From Anniella stebbinsi (lineage: Eukaryota > Chordata > Lepidosauria > Squamata > Anniellidae), in contig JARDYH010000004.1 of assembly GCA_029215795.1 (NCBI GenBank), forward strand, positions 35,344,001 through 35,408,000: a stretch of DNA of 64,000 nucleotides, given 5' to 3'. Of the stretch, positions 34,001-43,167 are shown in pieces. The translations under genes were made by a program, and so were the position numbers. Below the pieces are notes generated by a model that ran no database searches, was not told the origin of the DNA, and was given only the letters and a program-made list of their open reading frames with translations. Position 1 is the stretch's first letter, and every line of letters starts with the position of its first letter.

Positions 34001-35203
34001 TAGGGATGTGCACTGGATCGGACCCGATCCACGATCCGAGTCCAGTCCAGTGGGAAATCGGATAAATTATCCGATTTCCGATCCCGCAGCTGGATCGGCC
34101 GATCCAATCCGAACCGGTCCGAAAAAGCTCCGAACCGGTTCGGCGGATCGGCGGATCGGCGGGCGCCCACTGGCGCCCACCGCCGCTTCCATTGGTGGGC
34201 GCCAGCGGGCGCCCGCCGATGAAAGTGGACAGCGGGGGGGGGAGGAGGGGGGCACTTACCTTCTCGGCCCGGTGGCTCCCGTCCGGCGCCGGCGCCTACT
34301 ACTACTAGCAGGCTCCGCGGCCTGCTCTAGGGTGGCGCGCCGGGTGATGTCATCACCCGGCGCGCTACTCTAGAGCAGGCCGCGGAGCCTGCTGGTAGTA
34401 GTAGGCGCCGGCGCCAGACGGGAGCCACCGGGCCGGGAAGGTAAGGAGGGGGTGCGTGGAGGGGAGGAGGGGGCGCGCGGAGGGGGGAGGGGGGAGGGGG
34501 GCCCTTACCTTTCCGGCCCGGCGGCTCCCGTCCGGCGCCGGCGCCTACTACTCCCAGCAGGCTCCGCGGCCTGCTCTAGGATGGCGCGCCGGGTGAGAGT
34601 AGGCCGCGGAGCCTGCTGGAAGTAGTAGGCGCCGGCGCCGGACGGGAGCCGCCGGGCCAGAAAGGTAAGGAGGGGGTGCGTGGAGGGGAGGAGGGGGCGC
34701 GCGGAGGGGGGAGGGGGGAGGGGGGCCCTTACCTGCCCGGCCCGGCGGCTCCTGTCCGGCGCCGGCGCCTACTACTCCCAGCAGGCTCCGCGGCCTGCTC
34801 TAGGAGCCCGCTGGTAGTAGCCGCCGGCGCCGGACGGGCCGAGAAGGTAAGCAGTGGCGGGGAAGGGCGCCAGCGGATGGAAGCGGGCGGCCCCAGGGGG
34901 GGTAGGGAGCGCAGGGGAGGGGGTTTACCTGCCAGGGCCGTCCACAGCGGACGGCCCCGGGGGGGGGAGGGAGTTAGGCCCCCCCTTACCCACCCGCCGC
35001 CATTTTTTCCTCATAGACTTGCATTGCAATGCAAGTCTATGGGGAAAAAAATGGCGGCCGATCCAAAAATGTACGATTTTTGGGTCGGGATCGGACTCGA
35101 TCCGGTCCGGGGGGCCTCCGATTTTGTCCGAACCGGTCCGGGACAAAATTGGAGGTCCCGATCCGGGTCCCGATCCGATCCGGGGGGTCCGTGCACACCC
35201 CTA
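34001..35203. mobile_element. hAT-like foldback element with perfect TSD, inside a MITE
   Basis: A 1203-bp element with ends TAGGGATGTGCACTGG (34001) and GTGCACACCCCTA (ending 35203). Identical octamers TCTTTAAC flank it (33993-34000 and 35204-35211). It splits a MITE of the TAGGGTGACC family. The outer arms are dense in GATCC/CGGATC words. The middle has three tandem GC-rich hairpin modules (about 34252-34446, 34502-34670 and 34726-34851). Each is bordered by outward splice-donor consensus sites. A short hairpin ATAGACTTGCATT / AATGCAAGTCTAT lies at 35014-35041. No transposase is encoded. Confidence 0.9.
34252..34851. promoter_or_regulatory. Three tandem hairpin modules with divergent splice donors
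   Basis: Minus-strand donors: AAG/GTAAGTG at 34253-34262, AAG/GTAAGG at 34503-34511, CAG/GTAAG at 34728-34735. Plus-strand donors: AAG/GTAAGG at 34438-34446, AAG/GTAAGG at 34662-34670, AAG/GTAAGC at 34844-34852. The first module is a near-perfect palindrome centred at 34350 on TGATGTCATCA; the other two have shortened centres. The G-rich spacers between modules could form G-quadruplexes. The function is inferred. Confidence 0.35.
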
Positions 35204-35261
35204 TCTTTAACATTTGTATAGAAGAGATAATTTTAGCAGGTGCCGTTTGTATGCATGCAGC
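35204..35261. mobile_element. Right piece of the split MITE, truncated by the Ty3 block
   Basis: It resumes after TCTTTAAC with 'atttgtatagaa' and ends at 'tgtatgcatgcagc', where TGTGATGTT of an LTR begins. The remainder of the MITE is missing. Confidence 0.7.
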
Positions 35262-35324
35262 TGTGATGTTCAGCTGCTGGGAGAACTGTTTATATCAACA
35301 ATTGTAAGTAGTTGTATATAAAAG
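35262..35324 (+). repeat. Inverted fragment of the Ty3 LTR start (U3 edge)
   Basis: TGTGATGTTCAGCTGCTGGG... continues through GTATATAAAAG. It matches the start of the minus-strand LTR at 39205 (reading down), including the stretch beyond that LTR's insertion at 38362-38398. It lies in the opposite orientation to the neighbouring gag frame and is only about 63 bases long. Confidence 0.75.
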
Positions 35325-36439
35325 ACCCTAGGATAGTCAGTCCTACTCTTTCTCTGCAGCAATGCTTCTGCAGCACTGGCATGCTTTAACTTGTTAGTTT
35401 CTTTAGACTTGTGGGAGTTTTTAGGTACCCATATTTTATACAGCAAGCTGTCCTCCCACAACAGTTGCTCTTTAACAGCATCAGCGCTGAATGTCACAGA
35501 ACGCTGCGCTTTTTGTATAAGAGGTTCTAGGCTGCTATCAGCCTGCAGTTCTTGTTTAAAGGTGGTAGGTGTTATTTCTTCAGGAGCATGTACCCCTCCC
35601 AGCTCTGCTGTTGCCTGGCTAACTGGACCTCTCAGCTCTTCTACTTGACTATGTGATTCTGGCCTTACTGAAATAGAATCTACTTTTTCAGTCACAGGGG
35701 CTGCTTTTGCTTGGTTCTGGGTGATAATTAGGATCTTCTCAGTCTCGGCCTCTATCACATTTGCTTTCAATAGTATTGGTTCTTCTTGCCTATTATTTAT
35801 GCTTACTGTGAATTCCTCCTCTTGGCTTCTCCACATGCTCTCAACTTTAGCCAAGGGAATTTCTTCAGGCTTCTCATTTATATTTTCACTCTGGACTGTT
35901 TGGTGAGGTAAAATACGTTTTCCTTCTACCAGATGCTTATTAACTGTGTCAGCACTGGGCATCACAGAACACTGAGCTTGCTGTTTTATAGCCTCTAGGC
36001 TGGTGTCTGCCTGCAGGTCTTGCTTATACTTGATAGGGTCAGAAAGTGAGGTCTCCGCCCTAATATGTTGTATTTCTAGATTAATTTTAGCCAATTTTAA
36101 TTTATGGGATTTTTCTTTGTCTTCAAATTCTCTTAAAAGCTGTTTCTTTCTATCTTCCCATTCTAATTGTCTTTCTCTATCCTCCAATTCTCTCAACTGC
36201 TGTTTTTCTCTATACTCTAATTCCAACATTTTAATTTTATTCTGTTCTCTCAGAATCTCTATATAAGCAGGGCCACTTGTACCTGGATTTCTATAACGTT
36301 CCCCCTCAGTAGGGTCAGTTACTTGGTGTTGAATTAATATCACTTTTAATTCTTCTGAGGTCTTTCTTTTATACTCTAACTTTAAAGCTTTGCACCTCTC
36401 AACTAGAGCATTTTTTCCCAAAGCTAATATTTCTGTCAT
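35270..36439 (-). CDS. Gag-like ORF of a Ty3-type retrotransposon (partial or fused)
   Basis: An open frame of 389 codons; I chose the ATG at 36439 because it follows the leader directly. Residues 1-40 (ALVERCKALKLEYKRKTSEE) look like the SAP-like N-terminus of some metazoan Ty3 Gag proteins. Residues about 58-125 are highly charged and probably coiled-coil. Residues 137-170 and 293-330 contain two versions of a segment (YKQDLQADTSLE and FKQELQADSSLE). The second continues into LLWEDSLLYKIWVPK, which resembles the region just before the zinc-binding part of Ty3 integrases. The last 25 or so codons run through an inverted LTR fragment, so the C-terminus is not original. There is no zinc knuckle, protease or polymerase. 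Particle assembly would be its ancestral role; this copy is probably non-functional. Confidence 0.65.
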   Translation of the reverse strand: MTEILALGKNALVERCKALKLEYKRKTSEELKVILIQHQVTDPTEGERYRNPGTSGPAYIEILREQNKIKMLELEYREKQQLRELEDRERQLEWEDRKKQLLREFEDKEKSHKLKLAKINLEIQHIRAETSLSDPIKYKQDLQADTSLEAIKQQAQCSVMPSADTVNKHLVEGKRILPHQTVQSENINEKPEEIPLAKVESMWRSQEEEFTVSINNRQEEPILLKANVIEAETEKILIITQNQAKAAPVTEKVDSISVRPESHSQVEELRGPVSQATAELGGVHAPEEITPTTFKQELQADSSLEPLIQKAQRSVTFSADAVKEQLLWEDSLLYKIWVPKNSHKSKETNKLKHASAAEALLQRKSRTDYPRVFYIQLLTIVDINSSPSS

Positions 36440-36690
36440 TTTCTGAGGTAAATTGTTTTCACTTTCTTGTTAATTCTCTTGTTATTGTCTCCCCTGAGAC
36501 CTGGTGTGTGTATCTTGTACTGGTTTTGTGATTTTTGTCAGAACACCACTTGTCAACTGTTCTGTATCTCCACAGATCTCTCAGTTAACACTAACACTGT
36601 CTTTTCTTAATGCTAATATTTCTGCTATTTTCTGAGGTAAATTGTCTTTACTTCTTTGTTAATTTTCTTGTTATTTTCTCTCCTGAGACT
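36423..36690. repeat. Tandemly duplicated leader of the Ty3 element
   Basis: The segment starting at 36423 (GCTAATATTTCTG...) recurs at 36612, giving a unit of 189 bases. The second copy runs to 36690, is cut by the Harbinger-like element and continues at 37413-37508. The start codon of the gag frame exists only in the copy nearest to it; the other copy has ATA at that position. Confidence 0.8.
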
Positions 36691-36692
36691 TG

Positions 36693-37412
36693 GGCAGGAT
36701 CTACACGTCGTTGTGATATCGCCTCATTTCGCTGGATGTGCGTTCCGAACCCTGTCGATTCACATGACGTTTGTGTTAAAGCGTTATGTTGTGCATTTTA
36801 TTGGCTCCTTTTTTTTCTCCCAAAAGAATCCTTTAATCCATTTTAAATCGCTCTGAATGTCTTAGTGTGCCTCGTTCTAGCGTTATTTCCTGCTACTCCT
36901 TCTTCCCTTCTTTGTGATAACTTCCGTTTCTGGTCTCCCTTCTTTTCCCTCTTAGCCAATCATTTTGAAAGTTCATTTTAGGCGCGCAGAGCAACCCTCT
37001 CCGTGCTTCCTGAGCCTCCCTGCAAGCGCTGCTCCCCGCTCAGTGTGGACCAAGCTCTGCTTGCCCCCTCGCTGCAGCCGCAGCCCTTTAATCCCGGCGG
37101 TCCTGGGGAGGGAGGAGGGAGGGGTATAAACAAAAGCCAGCGATCTGGAGAGGGATTTCCCAATCGCTGGGTTTTGTTTACAGCTCTCCCCCCTCCCCCT
37201 CCCACCGGGACCAGCCAGGATTAAAGGGCTGCAGCGAGGGCGAGGGCGCGAGCAGAGCCTCCGAGGTTTGGTATGCATCACTGATACGCAAAGTACCGCA
37301 CAAAACACTTAGAAGAAACGAACGGGAAACAACAGTGTGGCCCGTGACGTAATATTGCGGGGGGGGGGGAAATTGAGAGAACACGCATCCACAACGACGT
37401 GTAGTTAGGCCC
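36693..37412. mobile_element. Harbinger-like foldback MITE within the Ty3 leader
   Basis: 720 bp with inverted ends: GGCAGGATCTACACGTCGTTGTG at the left is mirrored by CACAACGACGTGTAGTTAGGCCC at the right, sharing a perfect CTACACGTCGTTGTG. TTG flanks both sides (within CTTGG), fitting a 3-bp duplication. The interior folds back on itself: 'cgctgcagccgcagccctttaatcc' near 37070 pairs with 'ggattaaagggctgcagcg' near 37217, and 'aaacaaaagccagcgat' with 'atcgctgggttttgttta' at 37128-37183. Comparison with the duplicated leader shows the uninterrupted target. Confidence 0.8.
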
Positions 37413-37508
37413 TTGGTGTGTATCTTGTACTGGTTTTGTGATTCCTGTCAGAACACCACTTGGCAACTGTTCTGTACCTCCACAGACCTCTCAGTTAACG
37501 CCAACACT

Positions 37509-39205
37509 TGTGATGTGCACAGGCTTTTTACGTATCTTTCAGCTTTTACTGAAACTTTACATATCTTAACTTTCACTGGAATTTTTCGTATCTCTCAGCA
37601 TTCACTGGATTTATTCGTATCCCACGGCTATTGCCACCACTTGTGACACCCTGCCTGTACCTGTGCCACTCACCAGGCTACACAACAGGGCTGTCCATGC
37701 CACTTGCACTCAGGGCTTACTTCAACCCCGCCCCCTGTGCTTATGACGTGGTTGAGAATTTAGGGCTACTACTGCTGCTCCCATCCCGCCTTTATTCTTC
37801 CAGGCCCCACGGCTCCACAGCTCAGCACCCTAGCCCTCAAATCCCCCTTCTTATGTCTGCTGCCACCAGTACCTTACTCAGGTACAATTCCAATGATCAC
37901 ACCAGTTGTAAATAAACAAGATTTATTAACAGAAGTATATGCAGGTCAATAAGCGTGATGGTTTCCTCAGGTATAGACTTGTATTGGTTACAGGTACAAT
38001 GCTTTATGGTTTCATTACTTTCTTCTTATAACATTGACAATAGAAACTCTAACGTTCTAATTATCCTGCCTACTCTACCCACTCTACCCTACTCTCTCCC
38101 ACAAACTAGTTCCCCCAAAATAACAAAACACGTTGGTCCTTCCTATCTGCTAATCACACTCTCCCTCACACTCTCTTTCTCCTACTAACTAACTAACTCC
38201 CTAACTGTCAGCTCTTGTCAGCTCCCTCAATATATACACAGACACTCTCACACAGCCAGCCAATCCAGGCACTCCCCCGCCACCATCCAATCAGCACTCA
38301 CACCTAAACTCCCCCCCCCCATTCTTACTTAGTTACAACATAACTGTTCTCATATTTACCTTCTTTTATGGCCTTTTATATACAATTACTTACAATTGCG
38401 GAGCGAAGGACGAGAAATGAAGAGGCGACACAGAGTTGGGATTTAAACAAGGGCCACTTTATTTATTTACCAGAAAAGCAAGCAAAAGGGGGGAGGTAAC
38501 CTAAGCGGGCATTTTGGCATGGCCAGCCAGGCCATTGAAGGGGTCGGGCGAGACATTCACAGCCTGGGAAGTGGCGCCTGCTTTTCACCGCCCCCCGAAC
38601 TTCCCCAATCTGAGGTGGGGTGGCCTTCCGGTGTCGTCTCCCCTCGTGCCACAGGGCTCCGAGTAGACGAGACGGGTTGGCCCCAGAGGTAAGCCTTGTC
38701 CCCCCAACTGATGCCGCAGGGCTCTCAGTGGTTGGCCACAGGCGTTACCAATCACTTGAATAGTGCCCGTGAATGCTCACCATTAAAAACATAACAAATG
38801 CCTGCTCCTACTGCCCATAAAATGACCAAATAGCCAGATTAACCTAGTTATCACCCATCCTGCTTTTGCAGTGTGAAGTAGGCGAAAAAACTCACGACCA
38901 AGTTAGATTGTGAGCAAAAAATTCCTACTTGGCCTCGAAAGGACGACCGGCGAACCCACACTGACAACAGGGGAGGGCAGGAGGGAGCTGCGCAGCACAC
39001 AGTGGAGATTTGGAGGGGTCCTGGTCCACTTAAATAGCCACGGACCCCTCCTATCTCCGGTGGCACCACCCTGGGCCAGCCTATGGTGGCCCCCCACGTC
39101 ACCTCACCCCATCCTCGCCCGCAATCTCCTCTCCCCACCCCAGCGGGCAGGGTGGGGAAAGGTCTTTGTTGATATAAACAGTTCTCCCAGCAGCCAAACA
39201 TCACA
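37509..39205 (-). repeat. LTR of the Ty3-type element, interrupted
   Basis: Bounded by TGTGATGT at 37509 and ACATCACA ending at 39205, the short inverted repeats expected at LTR edges. Orientation is minus: a polypurine tract abuts 39205 and the leader abuts 37509. A TATA box (TATATAAAAGG, minus strand) lies at 38372-38382 and AATAAA (minus) at 37922-37927. Without the 767-bp insertion the LTR would be about 930 bp. Confidence 0.75.
38399..39165 (-). mobile_element. 767-bp insertion in the Ty3 LTR, itself LTR-like
   Basis: The inverted LTR fragment at 35262-35324 is continuous where this LTR is interrupted, which dates the insertion after the LTR. TTG lies at both edges (38396-38398 and 39166-39168). 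Read on the minus strand the insert has CTATTTAAG near 39034, AATAAAG near 38463 and a compact end 'cgtccttcgctccg', suggesting a solo LTR of another element. It lacks an obvious TG...CA boundary, so its class is uncertain. Confidence 0.5.
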
Positions 39206-39220
39206 TTCCCCCCCCCCCTT
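39206..39220 (-). other. Polypurine tract of the Ty3 element
   Basis: On the minus strand AAGGGGGGGGGGGAA directly precedes the LTR start TGTGATGTTTGG. In LTR retrotransposons this primes plus-strand DNA synthesis. Confidence 0.7.
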
Positions 39221-39369
39221 AAAATAAAGCGGAGTATGCCTCTTTAGTCTTAAGGGGCATACGTAGCGTCCAAAGGCTAGGGTGTGTGTTCTTGTGTTTA
39301 AACAGAGTTCTTTGGTCTATAATCAGTGCTCTGGCTCACACACAGAGTTTAAAGTTCACCAGAACACTT

Positions 39370-39686
39370 TGAAAGTTGTCTCTTCTGCTGTCTTCTCATC
39401 CGGGAGTGTCGCTGTCGCTGGTCTTTTCTCTGTCGCCTCTGGTTCCTCTTTCGTCGCATTGAGAAAGTCCATCAGCAATAACGTGGTCTTTGCTTCTCAT
39501 GTGCTGGTACTCCTGTAACAACCACGACCATCATTGCAGCATCTCATCTGTGCTTCTCTCAGTCTCTCGCCAAATCACTGTTCGATGGTCAATCCTCTCA
39601 GCTAATCTTTTTTTCTTCACACAGGGTCTTGACTGGGTCTGTGTCCAAATAACAGCCAAACACGCTCTCTGGCTGGCTGGAGTCTT
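39370..39686 (-). pseudogene. RNase H-like end of Ty3 pol, broken
   Basis: Minus-strand translation near 39535-39470 reads WSWLLQEYQHM then KDHVIADGLSQ, the characteristic end of the RNase H domain of Ty3-type polyproteins. It is followed about 20 codons later by a stop. A TGA lies just upstream of the first tryptophan, and the frame is truncated at 39686 where a MITE begins. Integrase does not follow; the polypurine tract comes only about 200 bases later. RNase H as the last pol domain suggests the pol order known from Gmr1-like Ty3 elements, in which integrase precedes reverse transcriptase. That placement is inference from position. Confidence 0.6.
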
Positions 39687-39895
39687 CATCACAACAGTTA
39701 AAGTTGCAGGGGCCCTGCCTTCTTTTGTATATGGTCACTCTAGTATAGTGCCTGCACCTTTAACTGTTGTGATGAAGAGGGAATTTCACCAGGAACTAAT
39801 TGCATACAAATGACACTGGCTGAAATTCCCTTTTCTCTACGACTGTTAAAGTTACATGAGCCCTGACCTGGATTTTATCTGGTCAGCCTACTCTA
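39687..39895. mobile_element. Right part of a double TGACC MITE
   Basis: It begins in mid-element ('catcacaacagttaaag'), crosses the centre ('ggtcactctagtatagtgcctg') and ends 'ctggtcagcctactctag'. The left arm is missing at the junction with the Ty3 block. It matches the complete double element at 44324-44643. Confidence 0.7.
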
Positions 39896-40454
39896 GTTTC
39901 TCTTAGAAAAAACCAAACAAACAAACACAGAAGTGCCTGCAAACATGAGACTGACAGAAGGGAGAGCAAGTCAACCAAGCCCCTTTACTGCTGAGGAGAC
40001 AATCGTCTAGTTCCATTTGGTGATTTACATTACAAACAAAATTAAAAGAATTCTTAGCTGATGATAAAAACTGCCTCCCAGCAAAACCAAATAACAACCC
40101 CATATGAGCGGGCCATTCCCCCCTATTCCCCCCAGTACTCTAAGATGCTGCTGTTTGTTGCAAAACTGTCCAAAAATGAAATTCATCTTCCTGATGAATC
40201 ATGCTGTTTTTCATTTAATTCTCCCAGAACATGTTATCTACAGTGTATTACCACAATTTAGACTGCAAGCAGCTACATCCTAGTTGCTTTTTTCAACTGA
40301 GAAAAGATTCCGACCAGGGCCTTTGACTAAACCAAATATCCCCATTACTATTTCTAGGAAAATTATTTCCCCTGTTTGTCACCTAGGGACAACAGATCTA
40401 AAGCAAAAGGCACACAGTCAAATGTTAGCTGGCAAACAGATTATATCGTTTTGT
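39896..40454. other. Unassigned non-coding stretch
   Basis: No gene or repeat end recognised. Confidence 0.4.
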
Positions 40455-40641
40455 TAAGAATGGCAGTTTTGTTAGAGGGTGAGTTGGCTGTTCCCAGGAA
40501 AGGGATATTGGGGTTGTAGTGGATAGCCTGAAGAAACAGTTGACCCAGTGTGCTGCTGTGAAAATGGCAACATGGAGATTATTAGGAAAGGAATTGAAAA
40601 TAAAACTGCCAACATCATATTGCCTTTATACAAATCTATGA
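40455..40641 (+). mobile_element. CR1/L3-like LINE fragment, left part
   Basis: Plus-strand translation near 40504-40575 reads DIGVVVDSLKKQLTQCAAVKMA, equivalent to the segment after the polymerase core in CR1 (compare KDLGIVVD in the copy at 5357-6098). It is interrupted at 40641 by a MITE and resumes at 41155. Confidence 0.65.
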
Positions 40642-41154
40642 CTGGGATCAGACAACACAATAACCAACAGTGGTTTAAATTGTCAACAGTTCATTATTTT
40701 ACCCATCGTGGGTTATTGTGTTGTGTAAAAGGAGTTTTTTAAACCAACAGTTAGTTATTTGGCTGAAATAACCAATGCAAATAACCAACGCTGTGCAGAG
40801 TGGGCTATTTGAACCACCACTGGTTATCATGTTGTGTGGAGAGCACTGTTGGTTATTTTGTCAGCCACAGAGTCTCAAGGCAAGAGTGGTCAAAGAGGTG
40901 GCTGCTGCTCTAGTCCAACTGGCAGGATAGATTTTCAGCAGCAATGGCTGATGGGATACTAGCAGGAGTACTAAAGGGGGGAAGAGAGGGTGGGGGATGA
41001 GTGAGTCAACTCAACGTGGACTAATAGTCAACACTGATCCTAATCCACACCACGGTTGATTATTATCATGTTGTGTGGGGAGTACCCCCCAGAAAAAACA
41101 ATTGTTGAGTTGATTATTACCCCACTGTTGACTTTCGTGTTGTCCAAACGCAGC
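40642..41154. mobile_element. MITE inserted in the LINE fragment (GACAACAC ends)
   Basis: Inverted ends: CTGGGATCAGACAACACAATAACC at the left against GTTGACTTTCGTGTTGTCCAAACGCAGCC at the right (shared GACAACACGA/AATAA core). The interior repeats 'ggttattttg' and 'aataaccaac' words in both orientations. Its position inside a continuous LINE reading region proves insertion. The target duplication is not clear. Confidence 0.65.
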
Positions 41155-41290
41155 CTATATGTGACCACACTTGGAATACTGTGCAGTTTTGGGCACTGCA
41201 CCTCAAAAGGATATTGTAGAGCTGGAAGAGGTGCATAAAATACTGAGCAAAATGGAGCAACAAATGTTACAACACTTAAGGATTTTAGCA
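41155..41290 (+). mobile_element. CR1/L3-like LINE fragment, right part
   Basis: It continues the LINE protein after the MITE: 'gaccacacttggaatactgtgcag' corresponds to the RPHLEYC segment and 'aaaaggatattgtagagctgg' to KKDIVELE. Frameshifted and incomplete. Confidence 0.65.
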
Positions 41291-41831
41291 TCGAAACTTT
41301 AGCAATGACATTTTTTCTTTCTTTGGCCCCTGTGTTTGATGTATGGGGAGGGGGGGGGTGAATTTAAAGGAAAAAAGCAGCTGATTTAATCCTCCTACCT
41401 GCATGCCATGGTTCTGATGCAGATTGGGGCCCTGCATGCTTACACTAAAGTAAACAAAAAACGTTAAGATCACCTTCACGCTATGCCTTTAATGTAGCAT
41501 GTAGTTTAGCCTTTAGAGGGGAAGAGGAAAGGCTCATTCCTAATTCTCCAAACCATGGTCTGGAGGATAGGAGATACAATGTCTGAATGTAGCCAATGAT
41601 ATCACCAGTTGCCGACATACAGACACACTCCAGCCCTGATGCCCCCATGTAGGCAATTGCCCATTCCCACAAGAATTAATAGGATGCTGTGCATAAGAGT
41701 TGCTACTAGGTCATTATATGGGGTTGTATTAAGCTCAATAGAACCATAGAGGTCTGAAATAGGGATTGCTTTTTCAAACAAGGGAGTTCCCTAAGCAAAG
41801 ACTTTTTGACAACCACTCTACTATTGCATGG
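41291..41831. other. Unassigned non-coding stretch
   Basis: Contains a short G run at 41347-41359; nothing assignable seen. Confidence 0.4.
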
Positions 41832-41947
41832 CTAGGCAGCTTGGTGCCCAAATGTTTTTGACTACAACTCCCATCAGCTTAGGAGCATTACCATTGGTGG
41901 GTGGATCATGGGAATTATAGTGCTAAGCAATGTTGCCTACCCCTGCC
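41832..41947. repeat. Palindromic MITE (ACTACAACTCCC family)
   Basis: 'tttttgactacaactcccatcagc' left; 'atcatgggaattatag' right; ends 'ggctaggcagcttgg' and 'ttgcctacccctgcc'. Confidence 0.7.
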
Positions 41948-43167
41948 CTGTTGTGCATCCAACAACTCATCTTTCTTATATAATATTATCAAAGTGACAG
42001 CTTTATGCACTTCATAGGTCTACAACTCTGCAGAGCTCTTTGCGGGCAGCAGGGATGCATGCTTCCAAAATAATGTTTCAATTAAAGTTTATACACTCTT
42101 ATTCAGGATTGGCAGCATACATTGCAACTTCCTTTCTGAATGTATGCAATTCTCTGCTAATGAACTTACCCCATTTAAGCCCTGCTTGCTCAATTCTACC
42201 ATGGGACACTGTACAGAAATAAAGTAATATTCCTTTAATTGCTTGAAACCCTTGTGTCAAGCAACCTACATCTATGAACAGATATGAATGTGCAAATAGA
42301 GGCCCTGGAAGCTGTTAAATAAACATTGTTATTGGCTCCCACTGTGTCCAGGCAGTCTACTCAATATTACCCATTTATGTAAACAGTAAAATATGGCAGG
42401 GAGCGCTTCTCCTATCTGACCTACATGTCTCTCCCTCCTTTCCAATTTTCATTTCAAGTGTACAAGTTTCCCTGAGCAATTATTTTCATAGCATGTTGTG
42501 AAATAGATCTTTTGATACAGACAAACATTTACTGTATGGAATTGCTTCATTTCCTCAAAGTCATTTCACTTGTGACCTCTTGTCATATAAACCCTGCTGG
42601 GAGGTAGGAAACAAGAGATATTACTCTGTTATATCACAAGGTTCTAGATTTTTATTTTTATTTTTGCTGAAGGATGCACCTGAAACATGCTCTGAGCTGG
42701 ACACCACGGTAAATACATGACATTAGGAAGTTATGTACCTGCTCTCTCCTGGTCTTACTCTCCCTCAGGACTCCTTATTATGACATTTTATGCTGTTTTA
42801 AAATAATTTAATATGCCACATTGGGCAAAGAAAAAAGTAGGATATAAATATTTTAAATAAATAATATTAATGTTTTTAGTTCCAGTCTAATACTGAAACC
42901 AGAATGTTAGTCTTCTTTACCACTTCTCTTCTTTACCCATGCAGCCAAATTGCGCTATGGGAAGAATTGATATTCATATCATCTCAGGTAAAGAAGCAAG
43001 CATGCCAAGTCAACCTTGAGTTTTGGGCACATTTAGGGTTCATCTCCATAATAAGGAATCAAATTTGAATTTCTGCTTGTCATGTAGTGGTTAAAGGTAC
43101 AGAGCTCTTGTCAGCAAAATGCAGCAATCTAAGCTTGTTCAAGTCTGTTTTCACAACAAAACATTTT
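41948..43167. other. Repeat-poor AT-rich stretch
   Basis: No gene recognised. The segment around 42830-42870 ('gggatataaatattttaaataaataat') may be a LINE or SINE tail. Confidence 0.4.

Larger units (their letters stand above)
35262..39686 (-). mobile_element. Rearranged Ty3-type LTR retrotransposon block
   Basis: Read on the minus strand from 39686 down, the parts are: the end of a pol frame (RNase H-like), a 3' non-coding region, a polypurine tract (39220-39206), one LTR (39205-37509), a leader, and a gag-like frame (36439-35270). A normal element runs LTR-gag-pol-LTR, so here the pol end and the gag start share a single LTR. This is the product expected from recombination between two elements or from a one-LTR circle. 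Both outer ends are truncated. Three later changes are visible: a Harbinger-like insertion, a 767-bp insertion in the LTR and a duplicated leader. Confidence 0.75.

Noticed and set aside
34676..35221. 181-codon plus-strand open frame rich in Gly, Arg and Pro
   Set aside because: It arises from the GC-rich hairpin modules of the foldback element; competing frames exist on both strands and the peptide follows the DNA repeats.
35204..39895. Idea that the Ty3 block split one single MITE
   Set aside because: The left piece has the 'atgcatgcagc' variant and the right piece belongs to the 'aattagttcc' double variant, so they are different copies.
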